A stretch of DNA of 64,000 nt from JADJPF01 sp964492845 (GCA_964492845.1 CAZBMZ010000025.1:1-64000); one strand, 5' to 3'; shown: positions 1 through 8,727, counted from the first letter of the stretch. The notes: generated by a model not told the origin, from the sequence alone. Program-made: numbers and translations.

Positions 1-39
1 AAATGTCGAGCCAGCAAGTTTGCTGAACAACAAAAGTAA
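1..39 (+). CDS. Possible 3' end of an upstream gene (partial)
   Basis: Frame 1 is open from the window edge to a TAA at 37-39 and encodes KCRASKFAEQQK. It lies 60 bases before the reverse transcriptase start, on the same strand. In comparable loci the upstream gene is often cas1 or another CRISPR gene, but twelve residues are too few to identify anything. Open frame by chance is possible. Confidence 0.25.
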   Translation, partial: KCRASKFAEQQK

Positions 40-98
40 AATTTTTCTTGTATATTTCTTGCAAAACTTATCACTAATTGAAAAGAGGAAAAATTTTT

Positions 99-1541
99 AT
101 GTCGCAAACATTAAATAATGGCAAAACAACTTCTCTTTTATTTCAACAAATAAGTAATGTTAATTCACTCTATAAAGCTTGGCGCAAGGTTCGCGCTAAT
201 CGTGGCGCGCCGGGTAGCGATGCAATAAGCATTTTAGCTTTTGAAAAAGATTTACAAAGAAATTTAGCTGAACTTTCACGCAATTTGTTAAATCATTCTT
301 ATGAACCTTTGCCTATTCGTAGTGTGACTATTCCTAAATCAAATGGTTCTGCTAGAGAATTAGCTATTCCTACAGTTAGAGACAGAATTGCTCAACGTGC
401 GGTTTTAGACGCAATTGAACCAGGTTTTGAGTCTAAATTTTTAGATTGTAGTTATGCTTTTCGTCCAGGTCGCTCGGTCGAAATGGCAATTCAGAAAATT
501 ATAGTTGCTCGCGCTCAAGGCTATCTTTGGACAATAGAATCTGACATAAAAAACTTTTTTCCTTCTATAGATCACAACCTTCTTATAGAAGAATTAACAT
601 CAGTAATTGCAGATAAAGACGTTTTGAGTTTAATAGGTCAATGGATGAAAGCAGGTATTTTAGAGCAAGAACCAAGCAGAATAAATAATTGGTTGAATAG
701 TTGCTACTCGTCTTTAGCTACAGCCAAATTAGCACTACAAGACACTATTGAAAGCTTAGCTGATGAACATTCAGAACATAGCGAGCAAACTAATTATTTA
801 AATGCTAATAGAAATATAATTGATGATGAAATAGATGTGCTGGATACAACAAATTTACAAACTACTACGCAATTTAGAGAAGAATTTAATGCACCAGAAA
901 AGCAAAAATCTTTGATTCGTAGTTTAGTTGAAAATGGCATAATAATATCTTTAGCTCAACGAGTAATATTAGGACGCTTTCTTACTTTACCAATATTAGG
1001 AATTGGCGGAGCAGCAATAGCTGGTGCAGTAGCAGTTCCATACATTCTAAAAAAACTACAAAAAAATAATGTTCTAAATGGCACACCTCAAGGTTCGCCT
1101 ATTTCACCATTTTTGTCTAATGTTTATTTGCATCCTTTTGATATTGGTATGATAGAAAAAGGATATCGTTTAATTAGATATTGTGATGATTTTGTAGTTT
1201 TATGTAGAACTAAAACAGAAGCTAATGCGGCTCTACAAGCAGCAAAAAAATTGTTAGGCGAGCGCAAATTACAGCTTCATCCAGAAAAAACTCGATTAGT
1301 TTCACCAACAGAGTCTTTTGCTTTTCTAGGCTATGGTTTTACTGGTGATGGGAATTTAATAATCCCTCCATCTATTCCAAAAGTAGTTGCTGATAAAATG
1401 CTGAATGTGGCTAATCAATCAAAAGAACTTGCACAAAATTCTTTTGAGCAAACAACTAATTTAGGCAAAACAACTGTTAACACAACTAAACGTAGACTTG
1501 GTAATTTACTAAATCGTTTAGCCACAAAATTACAGGAATAA
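99..1541 (+). CDS. CRISPR-associated reverse transcriptase with an internal insertion
   Basis: This is a group II intron-like reverse transcriptase. Visible blocks, numbered from an in-frame TTG at 78, are IPKSNGSARELAIPTVRDRIAQ (about 85-106), FRPGRS (128-133), palm motif A SDIKNFFPSID (155-165), motif B GTPQGSPISPFLSN (335-348), catalytic YCDD (368-371) and FLGYGF (416-421). Both catalytic aspartate sites are intact. No maturase or HNH domain follows. Between WMKAGILE (about 189-196) and GTPQGS there are some 138 residues where relatives have roughly 10-20; this insert has an acidic, probably coiled-coil part and a Gly/Ala-rich hydrophobic helix (about 302-326). I prefer the ATG at 99, because AGAGG at 84-88 is well spaced for it. 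Its stop lies 3 bases from cas2, so the two are probably translationally coupled and act in spacer acquisition, perhaps from RNA (inference). Confidence 0.85.
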   Translation: MSQTLNNGKTTSLLFQQISNVNSLYKAWRKVRANRGAPGSDAISILAFEKDLQRNLAELSRNLLNHSYEPLPIRSVTIPKSNGSARELAIPTVRDRIAQRAVLDAIEPGFESKFLDCSYAFRPGRSVEMAIQKIIVARAQGYLWTIESDIKNFFPSIDHNLLIEELTSVIADKDVLSLIGQWMKAGILEQEPSRINNWLNSCYSSLATAKLALQDTIESLADEHSEHSEQTNYLNANRNIIDDEIDVLDTTNLQTTTQFREEFNAPEKQKSLIRSLVENGIIISLAQRVILGRFLTLPILGIGGAAIAGAVAVPYILKKLQKNNVLNGTPQGSPISPFLSNVYLHPFDIGMIEKGYRLIRYCDDFVVLCRTKTEANAALQAAKKLLGERKLQLHPEKTRLVSPTESFAFLGYGFTGDGNLIIPPSIPKVVADKMLNVANQSKELAQNSFEQTTNLGKTTVNTTKRRLGNLLNRLATKLQE

Positions 1542-1544
1542 ACT

Positions 1545-1829
1545 ATGAAATTAATACATATTTTAGTAGCTTATGACATTGAAGATAATAGCAAAAGAAC
1601 CAAGCTACATAAGCTAATAAAGCGATTTGGTGATCCAGTTCAATATAGTTTGTTTGAATGTTTAATTACTAAAGAACAATTTGAAAAAATGAAACTACTT
1701 ATTGCTAAAATACCGTTAGAGCGTGCAGATAGCGTCTGCTATTACGAACTTTGTCAAGCTTGCAGCAAACAAGTTATTAGAACAGGTAAGGCAAAAGATT
1801 TTCTTAAAGAAGAAATATTTGTGTTCTAA
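1545..1829 (+). CDS. cas2: CRISPR-associated endoribonuclease Cas2
   Basis: The 94-residue product has normal Cas2 length. The N-terminal strand ILVAYDIEDN carries the conserved aspartate (about residue 11), and the RFGDPVQYSLFECLI segment is typical of the Cas2 ferredoxin-like fold. Cas2 is the structural partner of Cas1 in the spacer integrase. It starts 3 bases after the reverse transcriptase stop, which marks the RT as CRISPR-type rather than intron or retron. No cas1, effector gene or repeat array is visible in the window, so the rest of the locus should lie to the left or be lost. Confidence 0.92.
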   Translation: MKLIHILVAYDIEDNSKRTKLHKLIKRFGDPVQYSLFECLITKEQFEKMKLLIAKIPLERADSVCYYELCQACSKQVIRTGKAKDFLKEEIFVF

Positions 1830-1897
1830 AAACATTAGTGTAGGTCTATGTAAGACTTAAGAAAATAACTTTGTATAAAGGATAAAAGGGAATCGCT

Positions 1898-2854
1898 ATG
1901 ATAGAAAATTTAATTAAAAATGAAGTTTTTTTTAATGAATATGAGATTTCTAAACCTTATATTTACAAGAACTTAACAATATTTTTGCTTTGTGGAGAAG
2001 ATAAAGGAAAAAGCTTTTGGACACTACAAGAAGCTATGGAGCAAGAAAAAGTTATAGTACATGAAACAGGAAACGTAAACAGGTTAGAAATTGAGAATCT
2101 TTTGTTAGATGAGGAAATTTTTATTCAATCAGGAGATATAGTAAAAGGAGGTAAACAAGATAGAGTGTTTGCTTTTGATTTTATAGTGCCTGCTAAGTCT
2201 GGGAAAATGCCAATAGATGCTTTTTGTGTGGAAAAAGGCCGTTGGAATCAACGAGGCAGAGAATCTTCAACACGTTTTACTACATCATCAGACCGCGCTG
2301 TTACTAGAGACTTAAATATCTCAATTAAACACACACCTTCACAAAGTGCTGTTTGGAATACAGTAGGCAATACTCAACGTTTTTTGACAGGCAGTTTAGG
2401 CCGCAATGTTGAGTCAAGAGAATCTGCATCTAGTTTGCAACTCACGCTTGAAGACCCTAATGTTAAACAGGCTACAACGGAATATTTAGATAAGCTTGTT
2501 AGTGTGATTGATAACCATTTTAATGCTGTAGGTTATGTAGTGGCGATAAATGGGAAACTTACAAATAGCGATACATATCTTTGCAATGAACTTTTTAGAA
2601 AGTTATGGCCTAAACTCCTTAAAGCAGCAGCAGTTGAAGCTATTATTTATAAACAAGAAACAATATGTAATACAGAAATTAGTGTTAATGAAGTAAAAGA
2701 ATTTTTAGCCAATAAATTAATGCCTAAAGTTTCTGAAAAACAAGTGTCAACTCGCGTCAAGATGACCACACAAGAATTTATAGACAAAATTCGTTTTGAC
2801 ACTATGGATCTAGAAAAACAAGTTTGTGTTCACACTAATTTTGTTACTAAGTAA
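1898..2854 (+). CDS. ARPP-1 (DUF6569-like) domain protein
   Basis: The 318-residue protein has no signal peptide or membrane segment. It carries the blocks FWTLQEAMEQEKVIVHETGN (about 41-60), VNRLEIENLLLDEEIFIQSGD, IVKGGKQDRVFAFDFIVP (about 82-99) and FCVEKGRWNQRG (about 109-120). From memory these match the ARPP-1 family, once called DUF6569; the biochemical role is unknown to me. The family was named from comparative genomics of associated domains. A GGGA-type ribosome site precedes the ATG. It follows cas2 by 68 bases on the same strand, but a role in the CRISPR locus is not shown. Confidence 0.7.
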   Translation: MIENLIKNEVFFNEYEISKPYIYKNLTIFLLCGEDKGKSFWTLQEAMEQEKVIVHETGNVNRLEIENLLLDEEIFIQSGDIVKGGKQDRVFAFDFIVPAKSGKMPIDAFCVEKGRWNQRGRESSTRFTTSSDRAVTRDLNISIKHTPSQSAVWNTVGNTQRFLTGSLGRNVESRESASSLQLTLEDPNVKQATTEYLDKLVSVIDNHFNAVGYVVAINGKLTNSDTYLCNELFRKLWPKLLKAAAVEAIIYKQETICNTEISVNEVKEFLANKLMPKVSEKQVSTRVKMTTQEFIDKIRFDTMDLEKQVCVHTNFVTK

Positions 2855-2880
2855 GATAAATTAGATAAAAACAAGTCTGA

Positions 2881-3669
2881 TTAGTCAATGTCTATTCCTA
2901 AAGCACGTAATTTTTCAGCTAGTTTATTGGCTCTATTTTTTTCTTCTTCTAGTAACTTTTCAGCTTGTTCAGCCCGCAGGCGTTCTTGCTCAGTGCGTTC
3001 ATCACCTGTTGGGAGCAGATTGCCTTGGATATCCCAAGCACGTAGCCAAGGGGCAGCCATCCCTCTGTAAATACCTTGCCAAATGCCAAATTCTAAGCCT
3101 AATTGACTGATAACAAAACGACCTTGTTTATTAGTAGGCATTAAAGAATAATGGCCTGCTGAAAGTTGATAAAACTCAAGGCTAGAATTAAAAGCATCAA
3201 AAATGCCGTAAAAAGGAATACGTAAGACTTGTTCATAGATCCAAAATTTACCTTGGTAAGGTGTAATATTTCGTTCTTCGCTACCATCACCAGAAACAAA
3301 TTCAATAACTAAAAAAGGCGGTATTAACTCTTGCCACATAACATAGCTACGGCGAAAACGACCTTTTAACATTTTGGAAACATTAGGAACATAAAACCAA
3401 TCAGGACTTATTGCTCCACGAAGCGGATTTTCATCAGGATTAGGTATTCTCCAGTATATTCCACAATCTTGGCCTATACAGTAATTTCCGTCTGCGTGTT
3501 GTTTTAATAAAACAGGCTCTAAAGTATCAGTAAGAAGTATGCTTTGAGGGTGTTCTTGAAAATTATTCACAGGTATTCCATCCCTATCAGGTAAATCTTG
3601 GTCGGTCGGCAAAGATTTTGGCAAAATTTCTTCAATTATTTGGGATTGTTGAACTATTGTTTCACTCAT
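2881..3669 (-). CDS. Uma2-like (DUF820) PD-(D/E)XK nuclease-fold protein
   Basis: The 262-residue protein resembles the Uma2/DUF820 family, a restriction-endonuclease-like fold expanded in cyanobacteria, planctomycetes and some acidobacteria. The likely active-site pieces are AISPDWFYVP (Asp, about 87-96) and PPFLVIEFVSGDGSEERN (Glu, about 117-134). The C-terminal Glu/Arg/Lys-rich helix ends in KLRALGIDID, a familiar tail in this family. The cellular role of the family is not established; some members sit near mobile elements. It is convergent with the ARPP-1 gene, 26 bases apart. Confidence 0.8.
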   Translation of the reverse strand: MSETIVQQSQIIEEILPKSLPTDQDLPDRDGIPVNNFQEHPQSILLTDTLEPVLLKQHADGNYCIGQDCGIYWRIPNPDENPLRGAISPDWFYVPNVSKMLKGRFRRSYVMWQELIPPFLVIEFVSGDGSEERNITPYQGKFWIYEQVLRIPFYGIFDAFNSSLEFYQLSAGHYSLMPTNKQGRFVISQLGLEFGIWQGIYRGMAAPWLRAWDIQGNLLPTGDERTEQERLRAEQAEKLLEEEKNRANKLAEKLRALGIDID

Positions 3670-3714
3670 ATATTTTTCTTTTCGCTTACAAACAGGTTAT
3701 TTGCTATATTTTAA

Positions 3715-4140
3715 CTAATTTAAAGAGTTTTGAGAAAGATTTGGTTTTGCTTGTTCTAACTTGGTTAAAGAAAATCGGCTAAGTAAAACTTGGGGGCTAC
3801 GAGGAGAAGAAGCAACAGAAACCATGCCTAAACTAATATCCTTAAAAAAGATAAAACTTGCTAGTTTATTGTCAATAAAGAAAGTACCATGATAGAAATC
3901 TTGCTTAATCAGTCCAATTACAAATAAATTAGTAATTTTTGCATCAGTTTTAAGAATTAATTGTTGGGCCACTTGTTGAAGTGTCATTGCTAACTCAGGA
4001 AATTTAACTCTTTTGCCTATGTCCATAAACTTACTATTTTCTGCAAAATGATCAAAAAAATAGCTCCAAGGATCCTTGAAATTTTCAGCATTAATCATTT
4101 TTTCTTTTAGAATATCTAATTTTTTTAAGTCTAACATCAT
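3715..4140 (-). CDS. Hypothetical protein
   Basis: A 141-residue protein that I do not recognise. It has no signal peptide; the middle (NLFVIGLIKQDFYHGTFFID) looks like beta strands with aromatic residues, and the tail is Gln/Ser/Asn-rich. The start may be either of two adjacent ATGs; an AAGGTAGG-like site lies just upstream. It is downstream of recT on the same strand after a 127-base gap, so it could be transcribed with recT. A small sensor or inhibitor fold is possible but unsupported. Confidence 0.6.
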   Translation of the reverse strand: MMLDLKKLDILKEKMINAENFKDPWSYFFDHFAENSKFMDIGKRVKFPELAMTLQQVAQQLILKTDAKITNLFVIGLIKQDFYHGTFFIDNKLASFIFFKDISLGMVSVASSPRSPQVLLSRFSLTKLEQAKPNLSQNSLN

Positions 4141-4267
4141 ATAAACCTACCTTAGCTTATTAAACTAATAGTGTACTTAGATTGTTTTCCAGTCTGCTTA
4201 GTTTAACAAGCTAAGACTATGCTTGACAATTAACTAATTTACAGAAACTTAGTTAAGATCATTGTTT

Positions 4268-5038
4268 TTAGATATTAATTTCTTCTAAATCTTCTGCTTC
4301 TTCTAAAGCTGTAGTATCAATAACATTTACTTTGCTAGCATAATTTATAATAGGTTCTTGATTACGGGCTTCTATTTCTGTAGCTAGCTCTATTTTATGT
4401 AGATTAGGTAAATTATAGGGCAAGAGTTTACATAATCTTTTTATTACAGTTTTTTTAGCCATTTCGTCATAATCTGTTGTCCAGGGGCCAGAGCTAGAAC
4501 TACGTGATTTTGAGCGAATATGGTCTACTTGTACTTTACTCATTACTACATGCTTAAGAACACCATTGACAAGACGAGCAATAGAATAAACGGCAATAAA
4601 ATTACCACGAGGTTTTCTAATAGAAGCTTCATGTTCAATATTTGGATGTGAGCCAAGCACATATCTAAAACGGTCATTTTCATAAACACATTCAGCACTA
4701 ACATCTAAGACAAACCCACTTTCAATTACTAATTGAATATATCCTCTATAGCCTATTTGTAGTTTAGCTTCATTGCCAAAAGGTACTAACCAGGCAAGCC
4801 CTAACTTATTAACCGGTAAACCTAGGGTTGCAGCATCATAAGCAGCTAAAGCAATGGATTCAGGCGAACATTTTTGTAAGTTTGGACTAGCTGCTACGGT
4901 TGCAATTACGCTGCTAATTTCTTGATCAACATTTCGATTTTTAGGAAGGGCTTGAATTAATTTATCTCGAAACTTACTTAAAGTTACAGAGATTTTATTT
5001 AAGGGTTTTTCTTGTGTTTGGGTTATTAGTGTAGACAT
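4268..5038 (-). CDS. recT: RecT-family single-strand annealing protein
   Basis: The 256-residue protein is close to the usual RecT length. The core LGLPVNKLGLAWLVPFGNEA and KLQIGYRGYIQLVIESG (about 92-128) matches RecT, where the equivalent reads LVPF followed by IGYRG and LARRSG. RecT binds ssDNA and anneals complementary strands, normally in phages or integrative elements together with an exonuclease. Here no RecE, YqaJ or lambda-type exonuclease is adjacent; only a 64-residue ORF lies upstream and a 141-residue ORF downstream. It may be a remnant of a mobile element or a domesticated annealase. Confidence 0.9.
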   Translation of the reverse strand: MSTLITQTQEKPLNKISVTLSKFRDKLIQALPKNRNVDQEISSVIATVAASPNLQKCSPESIALAAYDAATLGLPVNKLGLAWLVPFGNEAKLQIGYRGYIQLVIESGFVLDVSAECVYENDRFRYVLGSHPNIEHEASIRKPRGNFIAVYSIARLVNGVLKHVVMSKVQVDHIRSKSRSSSSGPWTTDYDEMAKKTVIKRLCKLLPYNLPNLHKIELATEIEARNQEPIINYASKVNVIDTTALEEAEDLEEINI

Positions 5039-5113
5039 AATTTATTCCTTTTGTCAGTGAATGCTTTGTGCATTTTAATTAAAATAAAAAGTTAGTAGCT
5101 TAAGAAAATTTTC

Positions 5114-5308
5114 TTAAGCTACTTGTTTAGTGGGTGTTAAGACTACAGGTTCTTCTACTTCAAATTCTTCAAAGTCCCAAAAATTTATAACGGGTGTATT
5201 ATTTAAAGATTTAGGCTGTTCTTCAAAAATTTCTTGGGCTATTTCTTCGCTAAGTTGGCGGATTTTTTGAAAACTTGTTATTCCTTCAGCATCAATTAAT
5301 TTTGCCAT
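5114..5308 (-). CDS. Small hypothetical protein upstream of recT
   Basis: A 64-residue acidic protein beginning MAKLIDAEGITSFQKIRQLS, with a predicted N-terminal helix and the acidic stretch FWDFEEFEVEEP. I do not recognise it. It precedes recT by 75 bases on the same strand and probably shares its promoter. Small acidic proteins near phage annealases can be DNA mimics or partner proteins, but nothing here proves that. Confidence 0.55.
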   Translation of the reverse strand: MAKLIDAEGITSFQKIRQLSEEIAQEIFEEQPKSLNNTPVINFWDFEEFEVEEPVVLTPTKQVA

Positions 5309-5503
5309 AATTTTATCTGCCCATAGAATTATTTCTATTTTGTTTTAGTTTAGTAAGAATAAATGACTTTTTTTAGTAAAATTGTCATAAAAAAACAATT
5401 AACACTTCGCTTATATTACACTATAAAAATTCAATAAATCAAGATATTTTGCTACTATTTTGTTTTCATTATCAATTTATATAAATCGGATAGATGCAAA
5501 AAA

Positions 5504-5536
5504 TAAAAAAACCCAGTCAAAATACTGGGCTTTTTA
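5504..5536 (-). terminator. Intrinsic terminator of the Ig-repeat protein gene
   Basis: CCCAGT (5512-5517) and ACTGGG (5524-5529) form a six-pair stem with a six-base loop. An A-run lies on one side and a T-run on the other, so it can act in both directions. It sits about 30 bases past the stop of the 968-residue gene. Confidence 0.75.
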
Positions 5537-5559
5537 TTGGAAATTATTGGAAAATACTG

Positions 5560-8466
5560 TTAATTAAGGCGAATTAGGCTTTTACCAACAGAAATTTTAT
5601 TATCAGGATTTCTAACGGTTATTTCTACAGTGCCGCCTTTAGGGATGAGATCACGAATAGTTTTTCCACTAACAGAACCTTTTTTCTTTTTCTTTACCAA
5701 AAATTGAGTTGCGCTTTTAGTAAATTTTAATTGGTATTCATCCATACCATCTACAATTAAAACCGCTCCAAGCTGGATAAAGGAGGAAGCAGCATCTAAG
5801 AAAATGGTATTTTTAGTAAAAATAGGGTTTCTAATTACTGGAAGTTCTGTTCCTGATGGTTGAGAACCGCCGCTCATTTGTCCATTACCAAAGAAGCTCG
5901 TTACTGAGTAAGTAAAATTGCCAGATGAACTTGCTCCAACGCTTGTAGTATCTACAAAAGCGAGATCATCAGGATCTAAAGTAGCAACTAGATTTTCATC
6001 TTTAACAAGATCATTTGCTGTTAATGGGGGTTGATCTGGAGTTGGACTTGGCAGGCGATAAACTTTATAACCTGCTAGATCACCATCAGCTAAAGGAGTT
6101 GGTTTATTAACTAATGAATTAATCAAATCCGTATTTGTAGGCGCAGAGCTAGAAGGTCTTAGCTCGCTAGCAATTACTGTAACGTTTTGAGGAGGAAGAA
6201 CTTGACCTATTGGAGGAGGGTCAAAAGTAATAATTACTCGTAAAGCGGCTTGACGTACTAGTAAAGTAACAGTCTGAGTAACAACAGAGCTTGCTGATTG
6301 ACCTGTAATTATAATTACATAAGTACCTGGTAAGGTATCAGCAGTTGTTCTTATAGTCATAAAAGTATTTGCGCCAGCATTGACAGTAATAGCAGCAAAA
6401 TTAATTTGAATATTTGGATTTGCTACATTAGCACTTAAATTTACTGGCTGATTAAATCCGTTGCGACCTACAACACCAACAGTAAACATAGTTGCTTCAC
6501 CACTTGCGATAGCGCGGGAATTAGGAGCAATTGCTAGAGAAAAAGGATCATTTGTTGGCGGTGTAACATTTAATGTAAAGAGGGCTGTTTTTACTATTGA
6601 ACCAGATGTTCCAATAACTTTAATTGTATATTGATTAGGTAATGTATTGACTGTAGTGATAACAGTAGCAGAAACATTTCCATTAGCCATAACATTACTA
6701 TTTGTAAAAATTACTTGGAGTGTGCTGTCTGAAATTTCTGTTGTTAGGCTAACTATATCTGAAAAAGAATTTTGACCTAAAACACTAAGGTTAAAAGAAG
6801 TTACTTTGCCAGCAGAAATAGTTTGGGAACTAGGATTAAGTGTTAAGGTAAAATCACCTGCTAAAGCGGGAGTAACGGTTAAAGTAAATGTTGTTGTTTT
6901 GGTAATACCACCACCACTAGCAGACACGCTTAGCAAATAATCCTTTGCTTCTGTGTTTGAATTTGTTCTAACAGTAATATTAGTATTTCCATTAGCTGGT
7001 ATAGTGCTGTTAGTAAAACTAATAGCTATATTCTCAGCAGTGTTTGCAGAAAGAGTAATATTTTCAGCAAAACCTCCAATAGCTGTTGCGTTTAGAGCAA
7101 AATTAGCTGTTGAGCCAGCCATAACAGATTGTATTGCTGGCGAGACGGCAATATTAAAATCACCAGGGCTTTTAACTATAAGGCTAACCCTAGCACTACG
7201 TTGTATTTGACCTGTTGAGCCAAGAATATTGATGTCATAAGTACCAAAAGGCGTATTTGCTCCAACATTAAGAGTTACTCTTGAAGTAAGACCTGCTCTA
7301 ATAACATTGCTATTTATGCTTGTTGTAATGTTGGGATTTGAAGCTGTGACAACTAAATTAACAGCATCAGTAAAATTGTTTGTTGCATTAAGTGAAATGT
7401 CAAAGTTAATTGTTTGTCCTTGAGAGGCTGTTAAAGAGCTAGGATTTACTACTAAAGAAAAGTCTGAAGCTGTATTAACAAAAACTATTGCTGAAACCCG
7501 CTTTTCTACACCATTTGACCTAGCAATAATAGTTACTGGATAAGAACCTGCTTGAGTATCACGCGAAGTAGAAACTAAAAGACGTGTTGCTCCACTACCT
7601 GTTATAGAACTATTGGCTAAGGAGGTTGTTAAAGTGCTTTGCGTAGATAAATTAACTGGTTGGTTAAAACCGTTTAATGCTGATATGTTAACAACAAGCT
7701 CTACTTGTTCACCTGCATTAATTGTAACGGTATCATTATTGAGACTTAGCAAAAAGTCTGGCACTACTCGAACTTCAATGCTAGCTGTAGCTGTAGCAAT
7801 GATAGAGTTATTTAACCTAGCAGTTAATGTTATTGGATAAATACCTGCTGCGGCAGTAGTTGGGACATCAACTATTAGAGATGTAGAGCCTGGAATAGGA
7901 ATACTTGGGTCAGTAAAACTAGCAGGAAATTGGCTACTTAAAGCTATGGTTATTGGGCTTTGAGGAGGTTGAGAGTCGTTTAAGGAAACTGCAACCAAAA
8001 ATTCAACTGTTTCACCTTGGTTTGCAACAATTCTTTCTGGGCTAATCTCTAAGGAAAGATTCACTTCAGAGACTTGGATAGTAACAGATTGTGTCTTACT
8101 TATATCACCACCAAACCCATTTACATTAATTGTATAAGTGTCTGGCCTAACATTTTGTGAAACAGCTACAGCCATATTTATAGTAGCTGGTGGAACAACT
8201 TGATTAGGTGAAAACGTGACAGTTATTCCACTAGGTGCTGAAGCAGAAAAATTAACAGGCGAATTAAATTGGCCTACAGCAGTTAAAGATATAGAAAAGT
8301 TACCAGTACCGCCAACATTAATTGTGCTAGTAGTTGGACTGATGGAGAAATTAAAATCTCTTTGTGTTTGCGCTTGGTTTGAAGTAGTAGCAAGTAATGA
8401 AATTATTGTGAATATTATAGTTAAAGATAATAGACGATACTGATTAATTATTGAAAGTAGTTTCAT
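5560..8466 (-). CDS. Secreted protein with seven Ig-like repeats
   Basis: The 968-residue product starts with a signal peptide (about 1-33, hydrophobic LTIIFTIISLLA, cleavage near NQAQT). Then come seven repeats of about 95-100 residues, starting near 37, 134, 235, 330, 430, 530 and 634. Each begins with a DFxLxxxP type strand, then G-x-x-x-x-F/V, a 'GF..PVNLS' element and a GTY/GSYPV element. These resemble bacterial Ig-like/NEW3-type beta sandwiches. After about 735 comes a fibronectin-III-like part (YKVYRLPSP, FTYSVTSFF) and an IPT/TIG-like C-terminal domain with KKKKKG. It is likely an extracellular or surface adhesive/structural protein. No catalytic domain or sortase signal is seen. A terminator follows. 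Confidence 0.8.
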   Translation of the reverse strand: MKLLSIINQYRLLSLTIIFTIISLLATTSNQAQTQRDFNFSISPTTSTINVGGTGNFSISLTAVGQFNSPVNFSASAPSGITVTFSPNQVVPPATINMAVAVSQNVRPDTYTINVNGFGGDISKTQSVTIQVSEVNLSLEISPERIVANQGETVEFLVAVSLNDSQPPQSPITIALSSQFPASFTDPSIPIPGSTSLIVDVPTTAAAGIYPITLTARLNNSIIATATASIEVRVVPDFLLSLNNDTVTINAGEQVELVVNISALNGFNQPVNLSTQSTLTTSLANSSITGSGATRLLVSTSRDTQAGSYPVTIIARSNGVEKRVSAIVFVNTASDFSLVVNPSSLTASQGQTINFDISLNATNNFTDAVNLVVTASNPNITTSINSNVIRAGLTSRVTLNVGANTPFGTYDINILGSTGQIQRSARVSLIVKSPGDFNIAVSPAIQSVMAGSTANFALNATAIGGFAENITLSANTAENIAISFTNSTIPANGNTNITVRTNSNTEAKDYLLSVSASGGGITKTTTFTLTVTPALAGDFTLTLNPSSQTISAGKVTSFNLSVLGQNSFSDIVSLTTEISDSTLQVIFTNSNVMANGNVSATVITTVNTLPNQYTIKVIGTSGSIVKTALFTLNVTPPTNDPFSLAIAPNSRAIASGEATMFTVGVVGRNGFNQPVNLSANVANPNIQINFAAITVNAGANTFMTIRTTADTLPGTYVIIITGQSASSVVTQTVTLLVRQAALRVIITFDPPPIGQVLPPQNVTVIASELRPSSSAPTNTDLINSLVNKPTPLADGDLAGYKVYRLPSPTPDQPPLTANDLVKDENLVATLDPDDLAFVDTTSVGASSSGNFTYSVTSFFGNGQMSGGSQPSGTELPVIRNPIFTKNTIFLDAASSFIQLGAVLIVDGMDEYQLKFTKSATQFLVKKKKKGSVSGKTIRDLIPKGGTVEITVRNPDNKISVGKSLIRLN

Positions 8467-8602
8467 AAGAATCTCTCCTTTAGAGCATATAGGGGGGCTT
8501 TTATAAGTAGGGTTTTATTAATAAGTTTGTGTGGCTAACAGTGGCTTTAGTGTTTTAATCCTCCTTAGCTTTTAGAGGGTAGTTTTTAAGTTCAAGTTGC
8601 TT

Positions 8603-8655
8603 TAATAGCCCCAGCCATAAATGACTGGGCTATTAACAAAAGCCACTAACGTGGC
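8603..8655. repeat. Paired-palindrome dispersed repeat, copy A
   Basis: A long imperfect palindrome (AATAGCCCCAG ... CTGGGCTATT, 8604-8633) is followed by a short one, GCCACTAACGTGGC (8642-8655). The same two-part layout recurs near 18569-18630 and, inverted, at 44289-44338. It is intergenic, between the Ig-repeat gene and the phosphoesterase gene. REP/BIME-like structure is inferred from the recurrence. Confidence 0.75.
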
Positions 8656-8727
8656 AAAAAGTTAAAAAAAACAAAATAGTAAAAATTACTATTACTTTAA
8701 AGACCTATGTATATTACTTAAATTTTA

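Noticed and set aside
99..1541. RT as group II intron, retron or diversity-generating element
   Set aside because: No maturase or endonuclease domain and no intron domain V-like hairpin nearby; no template/variable repeat pair or Avd gene; motif B reads GTPQGS rather than the SQ form of diversity-generating RTs; cas2 follows directly.
1..1900. CRISPR repeat array
   Set aside because: No regularly spaced direct repeats were found at the left edge or after cas2; an array, if present, is outside the window.
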